This document shows, one piece after another, positions 26,301 through 33,899 of a DNA stretch of 64,000 nucleotides (the stretch's first letter is position 1; every line of letters starts with the position of its first letter). Below the pieces are notes generated by a model. That model made no database searches. It worked only from the letters and a program-made list of their open reading frames with translations, and was not told where the DNA came from. A program made the translations under genes and the position numbers. Source of the DNA: Parambassis ranga (Eukaryota; Chordata; Actinopteri; Ambassidae); the NCBI RefSeq assembly GCF_900634625.1, contig NC_041035.1, positions 663,666 to 727,665 of the forward strand. The letters are read 5' to 3'.

Positions 26301-26653
26301 GACTGTAATCACGCAGTGGGTGATCAGGGCCTAACCCACTGACAAAAAGCAGCTTGGACTGTTCTGATGAAGCTCTGCAGGGACCCACCATCAGGACCTG
26401 GACTGACCACCACAGATAAAGGATCCTCAGAGCTTCATGGTGGTACTGTATCGGTTCAGGTCTCCGGGAGTCTGGGATTAGTGTGGCACCTGCTACATCC
26501 TCAAAGCTAGCAGGTGAGCCTGCCCCTCCATCCCTCCCTCCCTGCAGCCCGGGCGGTCGTACACTCACCGCAGGCGTAGACGCAGGCGTCGCGGATGCCT
26601 TTGTGTTTGTGGCCGGACGCGTCTTTCTGCAGCCTGCGCAGTATTTCCTCCAT
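37..26653 (-). CDS. arfgef3: ARFGEF3 (BIG3), Sec7-related ARF-GEF-like protein; 28 exons, 3' end outside window
   Basis: BIG3 is a large cytosolic/granule-associated relative of the BIG ARF exchange factors; in mammals it restrains insulin and glucagon granule biogenesis and binds prohibitin-2. Exons in order (minus strand): 26569-26653, 24265-24316, 21534-21615, 21121-21261, 20531-20599, 15205-15321, 14972-15017, 13583-13667, 12939-13043, 12724-12848, 11494-11741, 11309-11421, 11098-11230, 10418-11004, 9952-10304, 8895-9061, 7899-8064, 7708-7815, 6944-7159, 5119-5229, 4502-4652, 4108-4422, 2466-2599, 1806-1951, 1467-1646, 1253-1394, 1042-1164, 37-140. All junctions are AG/GT and every phase matches, giving 1,468 codons. 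The translation follows the mammalian protein almost exon for exon, starting MEEILRRLQKDASG. No RxPGE-type catalytic Sec7 motif is seen in the reconstructed part, as expected for BIG3. The remaining third of the protein is missing because the window ends. Confidence 0.96.
283..700 (+). mobile_element. Tc1-like transposon remnant, internally deleted
   Basis: The 5' terminal segment (283-395, GTGAGCTGCAGCAGGTGC...) runs straight into the middle of the transposase (LWTHETKVEVFGLN, then VKHGGGG in the next frame), so several hundred bases are missing. The first catalytic Asp position reads TH instead of SD. It lies in the arfgef3 intron after exon 27. Related fragments of the same family occur at about 12,055, 21,785, 45,140, 60,035 and 62,210. 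Confidence 0.75.
720..905 (+). repeat. teleost interspersed repeat (copy 1 of 3)
   Basis: A diverged copy of a sequence also found at 23,715-23,955 and 29,045-29,400: TTCTCCATGTGCCTGCGTGGG, then CATTCTAAAGAC, GTGTGAGTGTGAATGGTKGT, and GGACTGGTGAYCTGTCC. It contains no ORF of its own. The family name is not certain. Confidence 0.6.
3176..3475. repeat. long (CA)n / CACACT compound microsatellite
   Basis: About 300 bp of almost uninterrupted CA dinucleotides with blocks of CACACT, in the arfgef3 intron between exons 22 and 23. All open frames across it (poly-His-Thr or Cys-Val) are artefacts of the repeat. Confidence 0.98.
3690..4010 (+). mobile_element. Tc1-like element fragment (same family as 17,190-18,190)
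   Basis: Shares CAAATCCATATT, AGAACC.CTCAAC, AAAGACCAAGAG and CAGAGGATCAGTTCATTAGA with the longer copy near 17.2 kb. Only the 5' untranslated/N-terminal part is present, close to arfgef3 exon 22. Confidence 0.6.
5231..5327. repeat. (CA)n/(CAGACA)n microsatellite abutting arfgef3 exon 20
   Basis: CA-rich array starting two bases upstream of the exon 20 acceptor region, so the polypyrimidine tract of this exon, read on the minus strand, is TG-rich rather than normal. Length changes here could affect splicing. Confidence 0.9.
6373..6721 (-). mobile_element. 349-bp TTAA-flanked MITE, copy 1
   Basis: Terminal inverted repeats AGGTCGGGTAGGAG / CTCCTACCCTACCT flank a non-coding core. The flanks are TGAA (6369-6372) and TTAA (6722-6725), pointing to a piggyBac-type TTAA target. 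The copy at 32,558-32,906 has exactly the same length in the opposite orientation. It lies in the arfgef3 intron between exons 19 and 20. Confidence 0.75.
6944..9061 (-). CDS. arfgef3: arfgef3 exons 16-19 (residues 781-1000): degenerate Sec7 region
   Basis: Exon 16 (8895-9061) encodes GIHSPGFEAGD and LMNADGLYLVSYYALLLNLKL. Exon 17 (7899-8064) encodes SGVLVVLSQAWIEELYHQVL and ends MLT. Exon 18 (7708-7815) begins DIDGLGSSAIGGQL. Exon 19 (6944-7159) carries TGRMAGSSKGLAFILGAEG and SLDGLRKAAALSCALG. The order of islands matches the Sec7-like segment of BIG3. The glutamate finger motif of active ARF-GEFs is not visible, consistent with a non-canonical GEF. Introns here contain a Tc1-type MITE (9425-9757) and an interspersed repeat (about 8336-8530). 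Confidence 0.94.
8336..8530 (+). repeat. teleost interspersed repeat, probable LINE 3' region
   Basis: Contains AGGTCTTAAGTCTGGTCTTAAA, GCCTGCCTCTCGGACCCA and a Gln/Leu-like series of stops, with no ORF. It resembles the segment at about 50,880-51,130 in arrangement (a phrase ending in CTGGTTCCA/CTGGTATCA followed by purine-rich text). It lies in the intron between arfgef3 exons 16 and 17. Confidence 0.45.
9425..9757. mobile_element. Tc1/mariner-type MITE
   Basis: The ends are imperfect inverted repeats: ACACTACCGCTCAAAAGTCTGGGGTCAC on the left, and GTGACCCCAAACCTTTGAATG on the right. The non-coding interior (GATTAGCTAACACAATGTAGC) is typical of a very common teleost MITE. It sits in the intron between arfgef3 exons 15 and 16. 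Confidence 0.8.
9952..11004 (-). CDS. arfgef3: arfgef3 exons 14-15 (residues 468-781): disordered linker and conserved acidic block
   Basis: Exon 14 (10418-11004, 587 nt) is the largest. It starts with ARLLLRRLDDL and contains MEINEADFRWQRHILSSE, SPDISISITTETGQTTL and PPDVVQRSHALVYPDITNF. Between these conserved islands lies a Gly/Glu-rich low-complexity stretch much longer than I recall from mammals. Exon 15 (9952-10304) encodes DLSRTEFDSCDQYSMAAEKD, then SDVSDIGSDN and HRSLRTAALSLKLLRNQEAD, one of the most conserved blocks of BIG3, at the start of the degenerate Sec7 region. The two exons join as AG|T ATG, so an apparent Met at the start of exon 15 is internal. Confidence 0.95.
11098..15017 (-). 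CDS. arfgef3: arfgef3 exons 7-13 (residues 183-467)
   Basis: Exon 7 (14972-15017, 46 nt) is a short acidic linker (GADDDEVTAPPLQ). Exons 8-10 encode helical segments including LTVFCEKLES and LYLECILSMLSS, and a conserved GNPVNDKTITS. Exon 11 (11494-11741) holds a Ser/Gly-rich stretch then VCYIAAELVRLV and SMKPVLQSLYHRILLYPPPQ, which is very close to mammalian BIG3. Exon 12 (11309-11421) carries a basic RKRSFSKRKSHLDLL. Its donor is unusual (ACT|GTTTGT), but the phase with exon 13 is correct and the same junction gives KLVMDGM. Exon 13 encodes MDGMTEACMKGGIEACY. Confidence 0.93.
12055..12260 (+). mobile_element. Tc1-like 5' terminal fragment
   Basis: Begins GTGAGCTGCAGCAGGTGCTG like the copy at 283 and continues into ACCATGACAAGAGAGGAAGA, the start of the transposase region, then breaks off. 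It lies in the arfgef3 intron between exons 10 and 11. Confidence 0.7.
15205..26653 (-). CDS. arfgef3: arfgef3 exons 1-6 (residues 1-182): N-terminal region with the PHB2-binding helix
   Basis: Exon 1 opens with ATG at 26653-26651 in a CpG-rich region and ends after 28 codons plus one base. Exon 2 (24265-24316) is only 52 nt and diverged (KISPSQLR), but its phase fits. Exon 3 (21534-21615) carries CLLPLQMALESKN; exon 4 (21121-21261) ends EDLQVEVMK; exon 5 (20531-20599) is VLLCITYSPNFD.... Exon 6 (15205-15321) contains SCHQRSINTAVRATLSQ and then GDLTLQLRHRQE. Within it Q168, D172 and Q176 match the human Q165/D169/Q173 heptad-like spacing reported to contact prohibitin-2. The intron between exons 5 and 6 (5.2 kb) is filled with Tc1 elements. 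Confidence 0.95.
16250..16445 (+). repeat. teleost interspersed repeat fragment
   Basis: ATGGAAGTCAATGGAGATTGAC followed by AACTGCAATTTTTCTGC and TGGAGGTTGCCACTTG is a pattern I recognise from dispersed fish repeats. It lies inside the large arfgef3 intron 5. The 131-codon ORF over it has no domain and is not a gene. Confidence 0.45.
17190..18190 (+). mobile_element. Tc1-like transposon, decayed
   Basis: A transposase reading is traceable through several frames: WKPVVWSDGSKCETFGS, then QQDNDPNTPPDCV, then WPPQSPDLNLTERVWDKLE (17,900-18,000), so the Asp and Glu catalytic neighbourhoods can be seen but frameshifts separate them. It contains a threefold 26-bp tandem repeat (17,289-17,361). It lies in arfgef3 intron 5. 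Confidence 0.8.
18676..20233 (-). mobile_element. Tc1-like transposon with long TIRs, transposase pseudogene
   Basis: The left TIR starts CAGTGGCTTGCAAAAGTATTCA (18676) and its inverse ends at 20233, lacking the outermost bases. On the minus strand the transposase runs from about 19,880 down to 18,880. It shows a helix-turn-helix region (QALNISQTTVQSIIGEW), the GRPP-like HGHPPKLT, then WSDETKIELFGLN, TFQQDNNPKHKAKAT and SPDLNTIENLWQDLK, so all DDE positions remain. In-frame stops (TGA and TAA near 19,505-19,541, and TGA at about 19,112) plus a short deletion inactivate it. Confidence 0.92.
20109..20479. repeat. perfect long inverted repeat from a duplicated Tc1 end
   Basis: Arm 20121-20233 and arm 20355-20467 are exact reverse complements over 113 bp, and the flanking A/T runs extend the match to about 125 bp. 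The spacer (20234-20354) is a TA array plus the outer 40 bases of the Tc1 end. A second AT run ends at 20500, 30 bp from the exon 5 donor of arfgef3. Confidence 0.93.
20233..20311. repeat. (TA)n microsatellite
   Basis: About 78 bp of TA/GTATAT units forming the loop of the Tc1 palindrome. A second AT run lies at 20,479-20,500. Confidence 0.97.
21425..21510 (+). repeat. LINE 3' tail (Rex-type signature)
   Basis: TTTGTCTGGAACAAAAAGGAATT followed by CCCCTCGGGGATAAATAAAG is the usual 3' end of a teleost non-LTR retrotransposon. It ends about 25 bp downstream (on the minus strand) of the arfgef3 exon 3 donor. Confidence 0.6.
21785..21955 (+). mobile_element. Tc1-like transposase fragment
   Basis: Nearly the same text as 390-560 (CATGGAAGCAGGACTGAGG through CACCTCATGCACACTGT), carrying the block around the first catalytic Asp. 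It lies in the arfgef3 intron between exons 2 and 3. Confidence 0.75.
22590..22990 (-). repeat. LINE 3' end with (AATAG)n tail
   Basis: Read on the minus strand, non-coding sequence ends in GGGATGAATAAAGTATTTTC followed by TATTC repeats (plus-strand ATAGA units at 22,594-22,625). This is typical of a truncated teleost LINE. The 164-codon minus ORF over it has no recognisable domain. Confidence 0.5.
23715..23955 (+). repeat. teleost interspersed repeat (copy 2 of 3)
   Basis: Best-preserved right half of the family at 720 and 29,045: ATTCTAAAGACGTGCTTG, then ATGGACTGGTGACCTGTCCA and ACCCTGCACTGCAGGA. Confidence 0.6.
24650..24965 (+). mobile_element. Tc1-like fragment, third family
   Basis: The stretch around 24,897-24,950 reads RHGGGGIMLWG-like, the conserved block between the catalytic Asp residues, preceded by a frame with WNKPRALGSQRC. 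It lies in arfgef3 intron 1. Confidence 0.65.
25480..25575 (+). repeat. L2-like LINE/SINE 3' tail
   Basis: GTAAAATGCACTATATAAATAAAACTGACTTGAACTGA is the standard short 3' end of fish L2-type elements. It lies in arfgef3 intron 1. Confidence 0.5.
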
Positions 26654-27200
26654 GGCGGCTGGAAAGACAAACAGCGCTGTGATCTCAGGAGGGCGCAGGG
26701 ACGCGGCCGGGGTCGGTGGGTTTGGGTACGTGCCGGTTCGCCTTGGCTGTGTTAAAGGTGCAGTGACAGCATCCCGGAACACCCCCCTGATAAAGGCGAT
26801 GATTCATTCCCAAGTACCAGCCAGTGATGTCAGGCAGCCGTCAGCCCTGCGCGGTGAAGGAGGAAGCGGCGACGGCCTCCGGACGGAACGGTCGCCTGCC
26901 TGACAGTTATTCATCGGCACGGATAATCACGGTGAACACATCCATGACTGAACGCCCTTTATTCACTTCTCCTCATTATTCCTCATCACGGCCGTGTTTT
27001 GAAGTCCAGCTAACACTTGTGTTCCTCACGGAGACCAGATTTGGTCCCTGCTATCCCTCAGATTACCCGGACAGAGCTTCCGCTTCACGGCGGATTTCTC
27101 TCCAACCTGGCAACAGCGTGTTTCCACGGCTCCTCGGCGGGGATGTGTTAAACTGTGGCAGGACTCACAGTGGAGCAGGAGCTGGGAGTCACCTCCTGTA
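26654..27200 (-). promoter_or_regulatory. CpG-rich 5'UTR/promoter region of arfgef3
   Basis: The 500 bp upstream of the arfgef3 ATG are visibly richer in CpG and GC than the surrounding AT-rich DNA (for example the stretches around 26,690-26,760 and 26,850-26,900). No TATA box is obvious, which suits a CpG-type promoter. The transcription start cannot be fixed from sequence alone, and further 5' non-coding exons are possible. Confidence 0.4.
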
Positions 27201-28007
27201 ACAGCCTGGTCCCCACGGAGGCCCAGCAGGGGGCACCTGTTAGCATGGCAGCACTATGACGTCAGAAGAAGTCAGCTTGTTAGAAGTAAACAGGATAACT
27301 TAGATAGATGAAGCATTATTCTGATGCTGCAGGATGGACTCTCATTTATTTTAGAAACAAAAACATGACAAATGGCATTTTATTCCAAATGGAGGCTTGG
27401 GGTAATTTGTGCCAAAGGGCCTGGGTTAGGTTGTGCCAGTGGTTCATGGCTCAGGTGTCATATAATACAAAGAAATAACACTGATGTGCCTGCCAGCTGG
27501 ATCAGAGGCCAAAAGCAGGCCAGATATGTTCGATATTGATAGTATAAGCTGTTGGAGAGTTGGATGGATGCTGGATGCAGCTTTGACAAGTGGAATGTCC
27601 AGCAGGAGGCTGAATCAGTGAAGATTCTGGAAGTGTAACCCTCTGGGCATCCTAGGGCCCAAACGTGTACATTTTGCTTTTTTTTTGTATTTTGGTTCTC
27701 AATATATCCGTCAGTTTAAAGGCTAAATGTACAAAACTTGGCCAGGGATATTTTTTTATGATTATTTACAAAAATCAATTGTCCCCACTTTCGCAAGTTG
27801 TACACAATGGGAGATAAACTTTTTTGTTACGTTCTGCACCCTTAGGTACACGTTTGGCCAATTGACTCCCATTATATCAGCAAATCTTTGATATACTCTA
27901 ATCTTGACATATTATTATGTTTTCCCCACATATCCCTTATAGTTCTGAACCTTTTCCTTTAAAAAAAAAAAAAACACATTTTAGGTGTTATGACCCCTTA
28001 ACCCACA

Positions 28008-28360
28008 ATGGGGGGGGGGGGGGGGCACAGCTCCCTCACAGTTTTTATAAAGACCTACTTCTATTACCTTGCAAAATGCAAGGAAATAAAATAACTGAAC
28101 TTCATAAAAATGGTTTTGGTGTGTTCAGCTTGATATAAAAGAGACAATAGAGAATCATATCGTGCATGTGAGTGTGTGTGTGAGTGTGTGTGTGTGTGTG
28201 TTAAATCAAAGTCTAAAAAATCAAGCTCTGTTGATAAACAAGTGGTGTTAGTGTTGCTGAGAATATATTGTGTGCATGTGTGCACATGTGTGTGTGCACG
28301 TGTGTGCATGTGTGCACGCGTGTGTGCATGTGTGCGTACACGTGTGTGCGTGCACGTAAA
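28008..28360. repeat. G-run and (TG)n microsatellites
   Basis: A run of about 16 G at 28,010-28,025 and TG/TGCATG-rich arrays at 28,166-28,200 and 28,270-28,356, within the piggyBac 5' half. Confidence 0.9.
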
Positions 28361-29044
28361 TTCAAATGATGAAAAGATAGATCATACAGAGGGTCCGTTC
28401 TCCTATTGGATGTGTGCACCATGTTTATGTAGGTGCATCTTTGAAGTCTAGAAGAACATTGTACAGTTTATCTGGCCAGTCATGCCACCACGAGCAACCA
28501 TGAAGAGGAGATTAAATTTTGAAGAGGCACTTGCTGCCATTTTGAGGTCCCCCAAGGCCACTGATGAAAACACATCATCCTCTGACAGCCAGGAAGTATC
28601 CGCATAGGAATTTTGTCCAGAGGAGGACCTTGGCAGCACCACTGGGGAGGAAGAGGGAGAAGAAGAGCAAGAGGAGGAAGAAGAATAGGAGGAAGAGGAA
28701 GAGGAAGAAGAACAAGCGGAGGAAATGGATGACAGCAACTGGAGATTTCACTGGAGTTCCAAAAATGGTAAAGTGACAAGGGTGTAGGGTGTCCGTCCAT
28801 GCTACTACACCCTTGCAAAGTGATGCTCCCACTAATGAACAAAGGTGTCTATTTGTCACATTTTGCTCTGAGGTCAGGATGATCAGCAGCCTCTAGAGCA
28901 CCTTTAACCTTTTGTTTTCCTGAGGACATGCATTCCAGTGTGGAGCTACTGTGCCAAATGCGGGGCCCATGTCTGCAAAATGCATCATGATGCACCACCG
29001 TGCTGCCACAGAGGACTGCAAGAGGACAGCAAGAAGGTTCCTGC

Positions 29045-29400
29045 TTCCATTCTGACTGGGGTGGCGATTCTGTGTGGAATTTGCATGTTCTCCCTGTGCC
29101 TGCGTGGGTTCTCTCCGGGTACTCAGGCTTCCTCCACATTCTAAAGACAAGTTAGGTTAATTGGTCACTCTAAACTGCCTGTAGGTGTGAGTGTGAGTGT
29201 GAATGGTTGTTTGTCTGTGTTGCCCTGCGATGGACTGGTGACCTGTGCAGGGTGTACCCCGCCTCTCACCCGAAGTTAGCTGAGATAGGCTCCAGAACCC
29301 CCCCCCCCCCACCATCACCCCCCCCCCCACCATCACCACCCCACCCCCCCAACCCTGTGACCCCGCACTGCAGGATGAAGCGGGTCAGAAGATGATGAAT
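29045..29400 (+). repeat. teleost interspersed repeat (copy 3 of 3), nested in piggyBac
   Basis: Same family as at 720 and 23,715, here with long C runs (29,299-29,352) between GATAGGCTCCAG and CCCTGTGACCCCGCACTGCAG. It directly follows the piggyBac cysteine-rich region. Confidence 0.65.
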
Positions 29401-29639
29401 GTCATCTGCACTGTTTGCCTTAAAACACATGCAAAACACATTAATATGATTATATAATATATATAAAATATATATATATAAATGTTCTATGTCTAATTAA
29501 ATCTGTAGTTATTTAAAAAAATGATTTTTGAATTTCTAAATGACATTGTTATTACTTTTAAAAATATTTCGTATTTTCTGTTTTCTTCCAAAAAATCATC
29601 CATTTTATGACATAAATAGAATAAATACATAAAAAACTT

Positions 29640-30115
29640 TATATCTATGGATAGGTCTGGCATTGCTGAAAAGAAATAAAAAAAAAATAAAAAAAATATT
29701 TATATATGGCATTGTTATAGCACTTTTAAGAGAGGTACACGTTTGGGCCCTAGGGGTCCGAGTGTGAGTTTTTTTGAATAATGGCTTATTACTGCAATAA
29801 TAATAATGCATCAAAATCAATTTTTTTATCAATTATTGACTTAGTCAAGGCTGTAAATTCCTCATATCAAGTGACTTACCTGGCACCTCAGTTTTTAAAA
29901 ATCTTGCATATTTTCAGTTGTTCTGTTTATGAATTACATATTTGTATGACAAAAATAACACAAAAACATAAAACATATAGAAAATTGTATATCTATGGAT
30001 AGGTCTGGCATTGCTGAAAAGAAATAAAAAAATGAAAAAAAAATATTTATATATGGCATTGTTATAGCACTTTTAAGAGAGGTACACATTTGGGCCCTAG
30101 GGGTCCGAACGTAGC
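29640..30115 (+). repeat. direct repeat pair inside the piggyBac 3' end
   Basis: About 120 bp starting TCTATGGATAGGTCTGGCATTG and ending GGGCCCTAGGGGTCCGA occur at 29,643-29,762 and again at 29,990-30,109, with only a few differences. The outer copy adjoins the terminus. Confidence 0.85.
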
Positions 30116-30257
30116 CAAAATCGAAGGGTGCCCAGAGGGTTAAGTTTGTTCGGAGCATGTGTTCATGTGGCACTAGGCCTTGTTGAATGAAATTGGCCTC
30201 TGATGATGTTTAAACTTTAACTAAACAATGAATTTGTCTTGCTTTTATACAGCATTA

Positions 30258-30381
30258 TTGTTTGTGAGATTAAAGATCTTTTTACTTCAGTTATCAACGG
30301 CACAATTTACCCCACACTGGGGGCAAGTTGTGCCGTTTACTGAACTGAAGTAAAAAATATCATTTTAATCTCACAAACAAC
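30258..30381. repeat. imperfect 55-60-bp hairpin repeat
   Basis: TTGTTTGTGAGATTAAA...TTTTTACTTCAGTT...ACGGCACAA on the left is mirrored by its reverse complement on the right, with a short loop (CACACTG). The two arms differ by small indels. It lies immediately outside the piggyBac element. Confidence 0.85.
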
Positions 30382-30389
30382 TTTTGGTC

Positions 30390-30680
30390 CCTAATGCCTT
30401 AAGAGTAAGCAGACCAGTTTCAGCTGGATTGGACCAATCTCCTAGGAGGAGTTCGTAATGGCCGACTTCCTGTGTGTTTTAGAGGGTACCTCCAAGAGAC
30501 TTTTTTTCTCGTCTAGAGGTGATACATACGTGTACCGAGTTTCATGTGTGTAGGTCAAACAGGGACTCAGATCTTAATCCAGGGGGCGCTGCTGAGCCAT
30601 GTGGCCACGCCCCATATGACGATGAGGTGATATGAAAAGGTGATGTTATGATAGAAGGGTCACCTTCGAGGCGTTGCCCC
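30390..30680 (+). repeat. teleost interspersed repeat fragment
   Basis: GGACTCAGATCTTAATCCAG and AGTTCGTAATGGCCGACTTCC belong to a repeat also represented near 13,410-13,460 (ACAGGGACTCAGATCTCATTTC). No coding content. Confidence 0.4.
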
Positions 30681-31299
30681 GCCCACACGGTGTAACATCG
30701 AGCTGCGTTTTTGATAACTTGCTTTGACTGTGTTGTACAGAGTACATATTTCTATATTTTTATGATATATTTTGATTGTGTTTTACAAAGTTTCCTTAAT
30801 ATTTTCATATGTGTGGTACCTTCTTGCCTAGGGCCCCTATAGTGTATTAGCTGTTCCCTGTTTCTGACTTTGGGGACCTTCAGCTCTGTCTCCGTTTCGG
30901 TCGTGTCTGGCTGTCAGAGGACTCAACCATAGGGTTGCGAGTCTGAAATGAAATGAGTTGAGGCAAACTGCACTGGCCTAAAGTGAAAATAACATACATT
31001 ATAAACATTATTGTTTATAGATGTCTCTATAAAGGAAACAATAGATGCTTCATGCATGTTGAAAACATGTAACATGTACCAACAGAGACTGCTGTTGGAT
31101 TGGATAACCACTGATCAAAGCACACTACTGGACAACAAGGTCTGGTACAAAGACATAGGAACATTAAAACACAGAGAAAATGATGGTTATTAGCAAAGGC
31201 TAATTATTAGTAGTTATTGTTCTAGTGTATCTAAGCAATTATCATTAACTGAGCACCTTGTACTTTGTGTTGTGAAATGAATCCCTTAAAGAAAAAAGC

Positions 31300-31833
31300 C
31301 TGTGTCAATCCAAACTTTACATTTATTGAGTTTAAAACACAGCAGACGGTGATGCTGCTGCTGCCCTATGCACAATAAAGAACAGGCGTGTATTGTAACA
31401 TGCCACAAGTTAAAAAGTCTTTAAAGTGTGCAGTCATATATATTTTCACTGTTCAACAATATAAAAAAGAAATACTAAACAGTATTTAGAATCAAATAAA
31501 TGTATTTTAAATTAAAAAAAGAGGGCTCTCCATGCTGACCGCTTGTCTTTCGGCCTTGACTTCTTCTGGCTTTCTAAAAGACAAAACTTTGTTAACTTTG
31601 TCATCTTAATAATCTTAACTCACCATGGAAGTGGTGTCTCGTGCTCAGCCCCTCTTCTTCTTCTTCTTCTTCTCTTTCTAAAGACACATTTAATAATGTA
31701 TAAATAATAATGAAGTAAAATTGGCAGAAAAAGAGACAAAACGTTTAAAAGTATACGTCACAGTGGTGGGGGTCTCTTCTTCTTCCCTTCCTTTGCCTTC
31801 TGTTCTCTGTAGCTCACCAGCTCACTCACTGTC
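31300..31833 (-). other. possible 3' end of an unidentified spliced minus-strand transcript
   Basis: On the minus strand, acceptor-like sites follow pyrimidine tracts at 31834-31835, about 31,676 and about 31,575. The segments after them are purine/Lys-Arg-Glu rich, a donor GTGAGT follows the second, and AATAAA (plus TTTATT, 31322-31327) follows the third. One reading of the last two segments is an open basic tail (SQKKSRPKDKR) ending in TAA. I recognise no family and could not join the first segment in one consistent phase. It could be a lncRNA or chance. Confidence 0.25.
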
Positions 31834-32557
31834 CTATAAACAACGTGCATAAAAACATCAAATACATGCAGCTAATACATTTGCTATGATCCACTGTGTA
31901 TTCTAGATTCTGTTATTATAACCCATTCAAAACACTGGTATTGGACTGAACTGTGTGTGGTTATTCCTTCTTCAAACTCTGACAATCACATGCATACTGC
32001 AGGTGAACAAACTGCAGACTCTGAATAAGCTGCAACTTTATCCTAACAATGGTTTTCATCAGCGTTTAATACTTTGTAGCTGTTTGCTTGGCAGTCCTGT
32101 TAATCTGACAAAAGGGCTTGGAATAAAATGGGAACACGAGCCTTATAAATACAGCCTAATGTGCTTGGTAAACAGTTTATTTTCACTCATTTATTCATTG
32201 ACTCAACCTGCCAGCGCCTATTAGAATACAGTAATAAGGCAACAAAAGGAAAATAAGATTATAAATGAATGCATTGATCACAGATAGTAAACTGTCCCAG
32301 CAGGTGCACAGAGGCTGAAACCACAGTGCACAGAGATGAGCGTGGTCATAAGCCTGGCAGGTTTGGTACATTGGACTGACATGCTTTGTCCAACAAAGAC
32401 TTAAAAAGACAATCAGTGGCAACATCAGTTTATGATAAGGCCAACCTCACGGTAGATGTCGAAGATATGGACTTTACTAGATTCTAAAATGCTATAATAT
32501 TCAATCTGCCATCAGATGTTCAGGGCAACGACTTACTCAATGTATTGTTATTGTTAA

Positions 32558-32906
32558 AGGTAGGGTAGGGGATTTTGAAAACTCAGTGAGTCAGCCAGAT
32601 TTGGAAAGTAAACTCACGCCCCTTTCTCTTTGAGCTCACCCTGAAGCCACGCCTCCAACCAGTCTGTGACTTCGCCCATCATGCACGTACCTCTCTGGTG
32701 CACAGAGCAGGAAGAGAGTGACAACCAGCCAATACTCCTACAGGGTCCACCCGGAGGACTGGCTGATGTTTTTATGTTTTATAGCTTCAGATGATTCATA
32801 TTCTTCGTTTTAAAGAGAAACTGACGAACTAATCGGTTGCTATTGGATTGTAAAGAGAAGTTACACTAATTTAACACAAAGTGCATCAGAATCTCCTACC
32901 CGACCT
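32558..32906 (+). mobile_element. 349-bp TTAA-flanked MITE, copy 2
   Basis: TIRs AGGTAGGGTAGGGGATT and AATCTCCTACCCGACCT are flanked on both sides by intact TTAA (32554-32557 and 32907-32910). The core matches the reverse complement of copy 1 (6,373-6,721), for example CACGCCCCTTTCTCT and GCACGTACCTCTCTGGTGC. Confidence 0.8.
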
Positions 32907-32914
32907 TTAACAGA

Positions 32915-33890
32915 GCTTTAGATGGCCTCTCTGCATGATTCTGTGTTTGGGGATTTGTCTTTGAAATATGTCTTCTGCAATTGTATTATATGTCAAAATG
33001 CAATAACGATTTTAAACGAGGCACATATTGAAGAGGCGGTAGTCTTAAACTCAATGACTGGCTAAATGAATCTTGTTTTTCCCTTGTTAACCTCCACGTC
33101 AGAGATGATCGCCCTTTTTCCTAATGACTAACTATAAAGTATTGAAAATAATGATGATGAAGGATGATGATGTTAACACTGAGTCAGGACCAGTGTTTCT
33201 TCTATACTGGGGTGTTGTGACCTTCCTCTTATTCATCGGTTTCAATGCACAAAGCAAATTTGTAAGTGCTCCACTTTGGGTTAAAAGTTAACCACTTTCA
33301 AGAGGTTAGCTCACAACAACACATAAATATGTCCCTGTTGTGCAAATGTGCAAAAAGTATGTATGATTTTATATAAGACAACACATTAATTAAAGTAAAT
33401 GTAGACTCCTTTGCGACCTCTGCAGGACGTGGGTTCCTATCTGAGAACCACATGTCTAAATTAGTCCTTTACAAACACATAACAAGGTTACAACTTATTA
33501 TATGCATATATGGTATAGGTGCACATAATAGGAAATCCATTATCATAGGCCTGACAGCATGCAGATACGTTTTGTGGCCGCTTGGAGGCGCCAGTATCCA
33601 AGGCTACCTACCACATCAGAAGTACACTCACATGGAGTTACCGTTCAGCGCTTGGTTTTAGGTTAGAGAAGCATGAAAAAGGCTTTCAGAGTGCTTTGTT
33701 CTCACCTCCAGGAACATAAATGTCAGAAGTCTTTGGAGGGGGCGGGAATCTTTTTGTTACAGCACTCATAATTTTACGCATTAAGCTGAATTGTAAATAG
33801 CAAAATAATTGAGGCATCTTTCATCTAATAGTTGGACTGTCCATTAACATTCTATGTAATCTTATATTTTGTCTTTGTGTGTATTTGTGT
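32915..33890. other. intergenic DNA upstream of htr7, nothing recognised
   Basis: AT-rich sequence with short unsupported ORFs and no repeats that I could identify. Confidence 0.4.
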
Positions 33891-33899
33891 GTGTGAGAG

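Larger units (their letters stand above)
27639..30139 (+). mobile_element. piggyBac-type transposon, internally deleted
   Basis: The ends are CCCTCTGGGCATCCT and its inverse (AGGGTGCCCAGAGGG), bounded by GTAA (27635-27638) and TTAA (30140-30143), the piggyBac target. A subterminal repeat TAGGGCCCAAAYGTGTAC is also present at both ends. An ORF from ATG 28482 encodes the acidic N-terminus (RRLNFEEALAAILRSPKA, then Glu runs) broken by two TAG codons. The cysteine-rich C-terminus (CAKCGAHVCKMHHD) is at about 28,940-29,020. The whole catalytic DDD core between them is gone. A foreign repeat (29,045-29,400) is inserted at the 3' side. Confidence 0.85.

Noticed and set aside
27390..27440. Start of the hairpin repeat left of the piggyBac as a true second arm
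   Set aside because: Only about 15 bases agree, which is too little to call it part of the 30.26-kb hairpin.
28480..28859. Ser- or Leu-rich minus-strand ORFs (94-120 codons)
   Set aside because: Antisense of the Glu-rich N-terminus of the piggyBac transposase.
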